From positions 84,533-148,532 of the forward strand of contig JAWKOL010000015.1 in assembly GCA_041391225.1 (NCBI GenBank): a stretch of 64,000 bases of DNA, in the 5' to 3' direction. Shown here in pieces: positions 25,078 to 35,554 of the stretch; position 1 is the first letter of the stretch; each line of letters starts with the position of its first letter. The notes below the pieces were generated by a model. It did no database searches. It saw only the letters and a list, made by a program, of their open reading frames with translations, and was not told where the DNA came from. Origin of the DNA: RI-153 sp041391225 (lineage in GTDB: Bacteria > Chloroflexota > Anaerolineae > Caldilineales > Caldilineaceae). Both the position numbers and the translations under genes were made by a program.

Positions 25078-26910
25078 TCAGGCCGCGATGGCGCTGTCTT
25101 CTTCGTGCATGGCTGCCCGTTCCTGGCCGGCCATTTCCTCGCGGAACTGCTTGGTGTAGAGGTTGTAGTAGTGTCCGCGCGCTTTGATCAGCTCGGCGTG
25201 GGTCCCCATTTCGGAGACGCCGCCGTTTTCGATTACAAGGATGCGGTCCGCCTTCTTGATGGTGCTGAGGCGGTGGGCGATGATAAAGCTGGTGCGCCCT
25301 TCCATCATCAGGTTCATGCCCTGCTGGATCAGCGCTTCGGTGAGCGTGTCCACGGAACTGGTGGCCTCGTCCATCACGAAGATATCGGGGTTGGCCAGGA
25401 TGGCGCGGGCCAGGCTGAGCAACTGCTTCTGGCCCACCGAGAGCAGCACGCCGCCCTCGCCCACTTCGGTGTCGTAGCCGTCGTCGAGCATGGCGATGAA
25501 GTCGTGGGCGCCGGCCATCTTGGCGGCGTCTTCGATCTCCTGGTCACCGGCGTCGAGGCGGCCGTAGCGCAGGTTTTCGCGAATGGTGCCCGAGAAGAGA
25601 TGCGGCGTCTGTAACACCATACCGATGCGCGAGTGGATGGCGTGCAGCGTCAGATCTTTGTAGTCGTGGCCGGCCATGCGGATCACGCCCTGCTGCGGCT
25701 CGAAGAAGCGACAAACCAGGTTGACCAGCGTCGACTTGCCCGCGCCGGTGGGGCCGACCAGGGCGATGGTCTCGCCCTCGCGAATGCGCAGGTTGAACTT
25801 CTCCAACACCGGGTTGTCTTTCTCGTCATCGTACCAGAAGGTGACGTCTTCGAAGACGATGTCGCCGCGGATCGAGCCGGGATCGACGGCGTTGGGCCTG
25901 TCTTGGATCTCAGGGACGGCGTCGATCAGCGAGAAGATACGTTCACCCGATGCAATCGCCTGCTGCATCTCGGCGTAGACACGCGCCATTTCCTGGATCG
26001 GCCAGAGCATGAAGGTGATGTACGAGACAAACGCCTGGATGCCGCCGATGGTCACCGCGCCCTGGGTGAACTCCCAACCACTCACCCAGAGGACGGCGGC
26101 CACGGTGATAGCGCTGATCAACTGCACGGTGGGCAGGAAGAGCGCCGACAGCCACGCCGCCCGGAAGGCCGCGCTGTACATCGTGGTGGAGAGGACGCCG
26201 AACTCTTCCAGGTTCTTCTCCTCACGGCGCAGCGATTTCACCACGCGCACGCCGGTGATGTTCTCGTTGTAGGCGCCGGTGATCTGCGAATTCGTCTTGC
26301 GCACCTGGCGGAACTCCACCAGGATCTTCTTCTTGAATTCGGCGGCCACCACCACCAGGATCGGGATCATCACCGCCACCAGCAGGCCCAGCTTCCAGTT
26401 GATGTAGAGCATGAAGCCCAGGGCAACCACCACGTTGGTGAACCCCCACACCGTATCCAGGAAGCCCCAGGATACCAGTTCGCCCACACGTGTGGAATCG
26501 CTGGTGACACGGGACATCAGCCAGCCCACGGGCGTGCGGTTGTAGTACGAAAGCGACAGCCCCTGTAACTTCTCGAACATCTTCTTGCGCAGGTCGTACT
26601 GCACGCGTTCGCCCAGCCGACCGGCGGCAATGATGAAGCCGAAGACGAGGATCGCCTGCACCACGATGAAGACGCCGTACTGCGTCACGATGGCGATCAG
26701 TTGATCCATGTTGCGGGCCACGATGCCTTCGTCGATGATGCGTTTGCTCAAGAAGGTGAGGTACGAATCGACGAACGCCGTCGAGGCGATGCTGGCCAGA
26801 AAGAGCGCCATCAACGGCCAGTGGGGCATCCCCTGCTTCAAGATGCGCAGGATCGTCTGCCCGTTGAACTGAGTTGTGAATTCTTCTTCCTCGAAATGTT
26901 CTTCAGACAT
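25078..26910 (-). CDS. ABC exporter, fused permease-ATPase half transporter (ABC1)
   Basis: 610 residues: six-TM exporter domain (PHWPLMALFLASIASTAFVD to ITFMLWPIQEMARVYAEMQQ), coupling-helix region, and NBD with Walker A GPTGAGKST, Q-loop LQTPHLFSG, Walker B IFVMDEATSSVD and H-loop AHRLST. The signature is LLSVGQKQLLSLARA: LSVGQ replaces LSGGQ, with Val in place of Gly, as is common in one half of heterodimers. ATG 26908-26910 has GGGAGA upstream. The partner ABC2 is encoded just upstream on the same strand, so a heterodimeric multidrug/lipid-type exporter is likely. The substrate is unknown. Confidence 0.93.
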   Translation of the reverse strand: MSEEHFEEEEFTTQFNGQTILRILKQGMPHWPLMALFLASIASTAFVDSYLTFLSKRIIDEGIVARNMDQLIAIVTQYGVFIVVQAILVFGFIIAAGRLGERVQYDLRKKMFEKLQGLSLSYYNRTPVGWLMSRVTSDSTRVGELVSWGFLDTVWGFTNVVVALGFMLYINWKLGLLVAVMIPILVVVAAEFKKKILVEFRQVRKTNSQITGAYNENITGVRVVKSLRREEKNLEEFGVLSTTMYSAAFRAAWLSALFLPTVQLISAITVAAVLWVSGWEFTQGAVTIGGIQAFVSYITFMLWPIQEMARVYAEMQQAIASGERIFSLIDAVPEIQDRPNAVDPGSIRGDIVFEDVTFWYDDEKDNPVLEKFNLRIREGETIALVGPTGAGKSTLVNLVCRFFEPQQGVIRMAGHDYKDLTLHAIHSRIGMVLQTPHLFSGTIRENLRYGRLDAGDQEIEDAAKMAGAHDFIAMLDDGYDTEVGEGGVLLSVGQKQLLSLARAILANPDIFVMDEATSSVDTLTEALIQQGMNLMMEGRTSFIIAHRLSTIKKADRILVIENGGVSEMGTHAELIKARGHYYNLYTKQFREEMAGQERAAMHEEDSAIAA

Positions 26911-27034
26911 GAGGAAATGTCTCCCAGGATGATAAGGCGGGAAAGCGAACGAAGGGGTAGGCAATGAATGAAGAATCAAGATTGACAGGCGCGGATTTCG
27001 CCGCCACCCAATCTTTATCCTTCATTCATTGCTT

Positions 27035-29019
<1,985 letters not shown>

Positions 29020-29064
29020 TTTCCTACCCGCGTCTGATTCTGAATGTTGCTGTGAATTTCCGTT

Positions 29065-29232
29065 AGGAGAAACCAGAGAAACAATGATCCACGAAGGCAC
29101 ACGAAGGCAGAAAGGAACAAGCAGAAAGCTCTTCCGCTCTGTTGTCCTGCGAATCCTGAAATCCGTGTCCCTTTTTTCCTCTTCGTGATGCTTCGTGTGC
29201 CTTCGTGGATCAATAAAATTCTGAAATCTCCT
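29065..29232. repeat. Dispersed ~165-bp foldback element, copy 3
   Basis: GATCCACGAAGGCACACGAA (29086-29105) plus G pairs perfectly over 21 bases with 29191-29211. The core CTGTTGTCCTGCGAATCCTG, AAATCCGTGTCCC is shared with copies 1 and 2. Upstream of ABC2. Confidence 0.85.
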
Positions 29233-29279
29233 TAGACTCCACGCTTCCTCTTTTGAGCATCCCTTTTGGGGGGGATTCG

Positions 29280-29590
29280 TTGTACACCGGGGATCTGGAA
29301 AACAAAAGAGCCACGGGAAAGCCCGTGACTCTGGTCGCCGCAGAAAGCGCAGCGCAGCCCAATAAAAAAGGTCACGGGCATTTGCACCGTGACCTCTTGC
29401 GCTCTTGACGCTTGCGCTGCTGTGAAATGGACAGGAGAGACGTCTCCCGGTCCCTTCTCACCTCGCGGGATCACCGGTGCAATTCTTATCAACGAACCCT
29501 GCAGGAACAAGTCCTGCACGTGTGCGATAGACTAAAACCATAGTTTGCACCGATCTCCTCTACCGGTTGGTGATTGGGTTGATAGCAGAC
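29280..29590 (-). ncRNA. Candidate structured RNA with own promoter and two terminator hairpins
   Basis: Minus-strand transcript predicted to start near 29590 from the promoter at 29597-29626. Successive stems: CGGTGCAA/TTGCACCG closing a domain with GTGCAGGA/TTCCTGCA inside; GGACCGGGAGACG/CTCTCCTGTCC; then GGTCACGG/CCCGTGACC followed by TTTTTT (around 29368-29395), and GAGTCACGGG/CCCGTGGCTC followed by TTTTGTTTT (around 29298-29333). No convincing protein is encoded. It does not match the key motifs I remember for 6S, tmRNA, SRP RNA, RNase P or T-box RNAs. It could also be an attenuator leader of ABC2, whose start lies 260 bases further on. Confidence 0.45.
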
Positions 29591-29596
29591 GAAGTC

Positions 29597-29626
29597 ACTA
29601 TAGCAGAGACGGCGGGGAATGGTCAA
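29597..29626 (-). promoter_or_regulatory. Promoter TTGACC-18-TATAGT
   Basis: On the minus strand TTGACC (29626-29621) and TATAGT (29602-29597) are spaced by 18 bases. It drives the structured transcript at 29280-29590 and points away from the SDR gene. Confidence 0.6.
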
Positions 29627-29672
29627 TTCTACAAATGTTGTAGAAGAGATGATGGTGGTCGTCCATCGTCAA

Positions 29673-29701
29673 TTGTCCTCGTGCGCTGGATAAGGTACGA
29701 T
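29673..29701 (+). promoter_or_regulatory. Promoter TTGTCC-17-TACGAT of the SDR-RidA operon
   Basis: TTGTCC 29673-29678 and TACGAT 29696-29701 with 17 bases between, 55 bases upstream of the SDR ATG. Divergent from the promoter at 29597-29626. Confidence 0.5.
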
Positions 29702-29756
29702 TAACCCACCTCAATCCAACAACATCGATAGCATCAACAAACCAGGAGGAGTCGAC

Positions 29757-30521
29757 ATGGCGAGCTTCGATCAGAAGATTGTGATCGTCACCGGCGGTGC
29801 CAAAGGAATCGGCGCGGCCATTTCGAAGGCGTTTGCGCGGGAAGGTGCGCATGTCCTGTGCGCAGATGTGGACGTGCAGGCGGGCGAAGCGCTGGTGCAG
29901 GCGAGCAGTGGGATCGCCTTTCAGCGCGCCGATGTGGCCCAGGCGGACGACTGCAAGGCGTTGGTGGAGACGTGTGTCACACGCTGGGGCGGGCTGGATG
30001 TCATCGTCAACAATGTGGGGATTCAGCCGGCGGCCAGCTACGTCCCCGCGCACGAGTTGCCCGAGGAGATGTGGGATCGCATCATCGATGTCAACTTGAA
30101 GAGCACGTTCTTGATGGCGAAGTTCGGCTTCCCAGTGATGATGGGGCGTGGCGGCGGCGCGGCGGTGAATATTGCCAGCGTGCAAGGCTTGCAGTCGGCC
30201 AACAATGTGTCGGCGTACGCGGCGAGCAAGGGGGGCATCCTCAACCTGACGCGTCAACTGGCGCTGGACTACGCGCCGCACAACATCCGCGTCAACGCCG
30301 TCAACCCCGGCACAATCGAGACAGAACTGGCAATTGCTGGCTATGGCAGCCTCGATCTGCTGCGCACCGAGTCGGCCAAGACCCATCCGCTGGGCCGCGC
30401 CGGCAAACCCGAAGAAGTAGCCGAAGCGGTCCTCTTCCTGGCCAGTGACAGGGCATCCTTCGTCACCGGCGAATACCTGTGCGTAGACGGCGGCATGATG
30501 GCCAAAGGAGCGTGGGCCTGA
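29757..30521 (+). CDS. SDR-family NAD(P)-dependent oxidoreductase (SDR1)
   Basis: 254 residues, classical SDR: nucleotide motif TGGAKGIGAAI near the N-terminus, DVIVNNVGIQ, catalytic Ser region VNIASVQGLQ, YxxxK as YAASKGG, and the C-terminal FVTGEYLCVDGGM. It resembles 3-oxoacyl-ACP reductase/glucose-dehydrogenase-type SDRs; the substrate is not determinable. ATG follows AGGAGGAG. Its stop TGA overlaps the RidA start by one base, so the two are coupled. Confidence 0.93.
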   Translation: MASFDQKIVIVTGGAKGIGAAISKAFAREGAHVLCADVDVQAGEALVQASSGIAFQRADVAQADDCKALVETCVTRWGGLDVIVNNVGIQPAASYVPAHELPEEMWDRIIDVNLKSTFLMAKFGFPVMMGRGGGAAVNIASVQGLQSANNVSAYAASKGGILNLTRQLALDYAPHNIRVNAVNPGTIETELAIAGYGSLDLLRTESAKTHPLGRAGKPEEVAEAVLFLASDRASFVTGEYLCVDGGMMAKGAWA

Positions 30522-30928
30522 TGAGCGCCTCGCGACGCAATTTCGACAGCGGCACGTCCTGGGAGGCGATGGCCGGTTACAGCCGCGCCGTGCGCCTGGG
30601 ATCGATTATCCACGTGTCGGGTACCACGGCCACCGACGAAAAGGGCAACCTCGTCGGTGGAGACGATCCAGCCGCCCAAGCACGCTACGCTATCCAAAAG
30701 ATCGAACGTGCGCTCAACAACCTGGGCGGCGAACTGGCCGACGTGGTGCGCACACGCGTCTTTGTGAGCGACATTGCCAACTGGGAGCCGGTGGCGCGTG
30801 TCCACGGTGAGTTTTTCAGCGAGATTCGCCCTGCCAACACACTGGTGGAGGCAAAGTTGGTGGGTCCGCAGTATTTGGTGGAAATCGAGGCCGAGGCGAT
30901 TGTGGACACCGAGAGTGCTTGGGGATAG
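30521..30928 (+). CDS. RidA/YjgF/YER057c family protein
   Basis: 135 residues: WEAMAGYSRAVRLGSIIHVS, GTTATDEKGNLVGGDDPAAQ, ALNNLGGELADVVRTRVFVS, then FFSEIRPANTLVEAKLVGPQ. The Arg in VVRTRVFV corresponds to the Arg that binds the imine carboxylate in RidA-type deaminases, and the terminal Glu (EIEAEAI) is present. It probably hydrolyses enamine/imine intermediates. Translationally coupled to SDR1 through TGATG. Confidence 0.92.
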   Translation: MSASRRNFDSGTSWEAMAGYSRAVRLGSIIHVSGTTATDEKGNLVGGDDPAAQARYAIQKIERALNNLGGELADVVRTRVFVSDIANWEPVARVHGEFFSEIRPANTLVEAKLVGPQYLVEIEAEAIVDTESAWG

Positions 30929-30947
30929 ATCTTGTAGGTTCAGTAGC

Positions 30948-31027
30948 TCACGATCCTGTGTGAACTCGCGGAGAGAGCATCCTGCCCGGGCAGGATGCTC
31001 TCTCCGCGAGTTCACACAGGATCGTGA
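30948..31027. repeat. 80-bp perfect palindrome, CGGAGAGAGCATCCT family
   Basis: 40 bases on each side of the centre CCCGGG (30985-30990) match with no mismatch and no loop: TCACGATCCTGTGTGAACTC on the left, GAGTTCACACAGGATCGTGA on the right. It lies between the convergent RidA and TagA genes. A related foldback at 32100-32178 shares CGGAGAGAGCATCCT and ATCGTGAATA. It would form a cruciform or a very strong RNA hairpin. Confidence 0.95.
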
Positions 31028-31037
31028 ATAACCTAAC

Positions 31038-31785
31038 CTACGCTCCCCGGGGCCTAAGCATGCCCAAGCGTTGGGCGATGATCAACACAACGAAGACCGG
31101 CAGACGCAATTGACGACGCCAACGGCTGGGCTGTTTCCACAGGCGGAAGAGCCATTCCAACCCAATATCGTGCAGCCATTGTGGCGGGCGCAGCGTGCGC
31201 CCGGCGATGACGTCAATGTGCCGCCGATGCCGATCATCACCGGCACGGCGGCATTTTCTTTGTTGCGGGCGATCCAAAGATCCTGTTTGCGAACGCCGTA
31301 GGCCACGAGAGCAGAATGTGGGGCGGAGCGCGGCGGATGTGATCGAGCGCGGTCGCGGTCCCCTCGGGCGTGGGGTCGGCGGCGTTGACGGTGATGTCGA
31401 TCCGGGATATTGGGAGCGTAGGCGTTGCGCTGCGTCTTCGGCCACGCCTGTCTCCGCTTCCAGGAAGAACAAGCGCCATCCCTGCTGCGCCGCCAGTGGG
31501 GCCAGCCGGTAGACCAACTGGCTGCCTGCCACGCGAGACAAAGCGCTTCCCCTGCAACATCGCCCCGAGATGCAGCCCCACACCGTCGGCCAGCACCAGG
31601 TCTGCGACCTGCAACACGCGCCGAAAGGACGCATCCTGGCGCCGCCATCACCAGGAACTCGGGGTTCACCGTGGTCACCTGATTGGCGTGGCGCGGATCA
31701 TCTCCTCGATGCGGGCGAAGGTCTGCTCGTAGGTGAGGCTGTGGATTGGGATGTCGAGGATGGTGATCGTGGAAGGAAGATTCAT
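31038..31785 (-). pseudogene. WecG/TagA/CpsF-family glycosyltransferase, about five frameshifts
   Basis: Start MNLPSTITILDIPIHSLTYE, then HQVTTVNPEFLVMAA, VLQVADLVLADGVGLHLGAM, GWRLFFLEAETGVAEDAAQR, DITVNAADPTPEG, HILL, VAYGVRKQDLWIARNK, VPVMIGIGGT, DVIAGRTLRPPQWLHDIGLE, WLFRLWKQPSRW. This is the full ~245-residue GT26 order (TxNxE motif, ADGxG, LFFLG-like, GxPKQE-like as GVRKQD, GVGG-like, GLEWxxR), but adjacent pieces lie in different frames. These enzymes transfer ManNAc or a related sugar to a lipid-linked acceptor for surface polymers. It follows a small gene whose stop overlaps its ATG. Confidence 0.8.
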
Positions 31786-32019
31786 CAGTTCGCTTTTTTC
31801 AGAAACGGTTGTGTAAGTCCATCCTCTAGCAGCGGATGAAGCCGGTCGCGCTTTGTACTCAAGTGTATCCAAACGCTGAAAGTCCTGCCACGAACCGTCT
31901 TCCTCCTCCTGTAGCTTGTTCTCCAGGAGCACTCGGATCCCTTGTGAAATCAGTTCGTCCTGTGAAATCTGCAATTCACCCGCAACAGAATCGAGCCAAT
32001 CCGGCACCGTAACTGACAT
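31785..32019 (-). CDS. Small antitoxin-like protein upstream of TagA, frameshift
   Basis: Starts MSVTVPDWLDSVAGELQISQ, then DELISQGIRVLLENKLQ; near 31850 a one-base correction gives RLDTLEYKRDRLHPLLEDGL and tail TQPFLKKAN with TGA overlapping the TagA ATG. The N-terminal half resembles short ribbon-helix-like antitoxin or regulator proteins; the sharp transition ENKLQEEEDGSWQDF suggests a missing central segment. The uncorrected frame fuses it to TagA. Function uncertain. Confidence 0.5.
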
Positions 32020-32099
32020 GGTCCCTCCGTCAGATTGCAGATTGACGCTGCACTCTTGTCCTCAGTGGATGGTGACTGAAATCGGTCCACAAAATACTG

Positions 32100-32178
32100 C
32101 GGAGAGAGCATCCTCAGATGCGGCTTGTTCAGGTCTACCCGGCATCTGAGGATGCCTACTCCGTGTCGCAATCGTGAA
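32100..32178. repeat. CGGAGAGAGCATCCT foldback repeat, copy 2
   Basis: GCATCCTCAGATGC (32108-32121) pairs perfectly with GCATCTGAGGATGC (32142-32155). Outer ends CGGAGAGA and ACTCCG pair partly. Relative of the 80-bp palindrome at 30948-31027. Confidence 0.8.
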
Positions 32179-32213
32179 TATTGAGGTTGGCTTACGCCGC
32201 CGCGTAATAGTCC

Positions 32214-34313
<2,100 letters not shown>

Positions 34314-34324
34314 GGTTGGGTCTC

Positions 34325-34490
34325 CGAACGGTGGGGATTGGTGACTGGTGATTGGTGATTAGGGGAGATGATGATGGGATGATGTGGATGATGGGCTTTG
34401 CGCTACATCACCCTCATCATCCCATCATCTTGGTTGAAAACGATTTTCCCATCCGCCCCAATCACCAGTCACCAATCCCTAATCACTTCT
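34325..34490. repeat. Composite foldback of ATTGGTGATT and GATGATGGGATGATG words
   Basis: Outer arms GGGATTGGTGACTGGTGATT / AATCACCAGTCACCAATCCC and inner arms GATGATGGGATGATG / CATCATCCCATCAT. It occupies the gap between the radical SAM gene start and the DUF2442 gene end; no gene is seen. Confidence 0.8.
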
Positions 34491-34528
34491 CTCTACACAA
34501 CTGAGAATTTTTGGTCCAGCACGATTTG

Positions 34529-35299
34529 CTAACGTAACTTGGTGTAGGACTTGATGATTTTGCTGCGTTTGGCATCTACCAAACGCACTGTTTCCATACC
34601 AACAATCAGTTTTGTATATTGTCCGATCCAGTTGTTGACAACCCAATGTCGCAGGTCAGCGGCCAATTCATGGTAGCGTCGTAGAAGTGTTTCGTCATTT
34701 TCGATGACCAAACAGACATCTTCAATAATGTCCTCGCCGTATGGCTCTGGAATTTGCTGAAGGGCGTCACGTACCAGCACTTCGACACCGGCAGTCTTGC
34801 GATCCTCGGTCGCGTAGCTTGGTGACGATTCACGGACAGCCAGTCGTTCACGTTGGAGCATCCATCTACTTAGCGATCTCTCGCTTTCTCTGCTCTTGCC
34901 GCCGACAAACAACCCGGCCAGATCGATGTCTTCGTCTAGATCGGGCCAGTGGATCACGTCATCGTCGCCGAGAAGTTCGTAGTGGTTGCGCTCCGCTGCG
35001 GTACCGTGCATCAGCCGCGGAAACCAGGACAATGGCGACGACAGCAAGCGTCCGTCCTTGAGGTACACGTTGAGCGCGCTGTCGGTCACATGGATGTGAT
35101 CGATCTGCGGCGGCTTGTTCAGGATCAGCAACTTTGCTTCAGGCGACAGCTTGCGCGGTCCTAGCGCGCCGATGAACGACAGCGGTATGTCAATGCTGTT
35201 GCCGTTCGCCAGGTCAATGTGGAGAGAATCGTCTTCTGCTGTGACGGATATGGGTTCACTGCCCAGGTACAGATCAGCTAAAGTACGTGTACCAAGCAT
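34529..35299 (-). CDS. Extended DUF2442 protein (tandem DUF2442 plus helical C-terminus)
   Basis: 256 residues, about three times the length of ordinary DUF2442 proteins. A complete DUF2442 unit spans ~70-132 (HVTDSALNVYLKDGRLLSSP, LSWFPRLMHGTAAERNHYEL, VIHWPDLDEDIDLAGLF). Residues ~17-60 (ISVTAEDDSLHIDLANGNSI, DIPLSFIGAL) look like a first, degenerate half unit. The C-terminal ~100 residues are helical (YGEDIIEDVCLVIENDETLL, RHWVVNNWIGQYTKLIVG) and unassigned. The gene overlaps the end of a DUF4160 gene; DUF4160/DUF2442 pairs are common and suspected toxin-antitoxin-like modules, with DUF2442 as the antitoxin-like partner. Confidence 0.8.
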   Translation of the reverse strand: MLGTRTLADLYLGSEPISVTAEDDSLHIDLANGNSIDIPLSFIGALGPRKLSPEAKLLILNKPPQIDHIHVTDSALNVYLKDGRLLSSPLSWFPRLMHGTAAERNHYELLGDDDVIHWPDLDEDIDLAGLFVGGKSRESERSLSRWMLQRERLAVRESSPSYATEDRKTAGVEVLVRDALQQIPEPYGEDIIEDVCLVIENDETLLRRYHELAADLRHWVVNNWIGQYTKLIVGMETVRLVDAKRSKIIKSYTKLR

Positions 35300-35514
35300 C
35301 TAGAACTCTCTCGATTCTCTTCAATCAATTCCGCTAGCCGGTTGAGTTCATGAGTTGCATAACGTCCAGGGCTTGTGGCAAGACCTTTCCCTTGTCAAAT
35401 CAGAACTTTGCTTCCAACTGGCCATCGCTGTACATGAATATGAGGAGGCTCATGACCTTCTCCTCGGCTGTAGAAACGGAACCTATATGGGCCAATGCGT
35501 TTTACTACTGGCAC
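35274..35514 (-). pseudogene. DUF4160 protein, frame-damaged
   Basis: GTG 35512-35514 with GGAG 7 bases upstream. Reads VPVVKRIGPYRFRFYSRGEG, HEPPHIHVQR, the hallmark of DUF4160; then DGQLEAKF, an in-frame TGA where Trp is expected, and after another shift GRYATHELNRLAELIEENRE, RVLDAWYTYFS with TGA at 35274-35276. At least two indels and one nonsense change are needed, so it is probably dead or badly sequenced. It overlaps the DUF2442 start by about 25 bases. Confidence 0.7.
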
Positions 35515-35554
35515 AGTACTTCTCCAAGCGGATTGTGCGATGATACTCGCTTGT

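Noticed and set aside
29232..29519. 95-aa minus-strand open frame MQDLFLQGSL...
   Set aside because: It runs through the hairpins and both terminators of the candidate RNA and has no ribosome-binding site; no homology recognised.
29280..29590. Structured region as 6S RNA, tmRNA, SRP RNA, RNase P RNA or T-box
   Set aside because: None of the defining motifs I know (tmRNA tag and CCA end, SRP GGAAGGAAGCAG-type loop, T-box AGGGUGGnACCGCG) is present; left unnamed.
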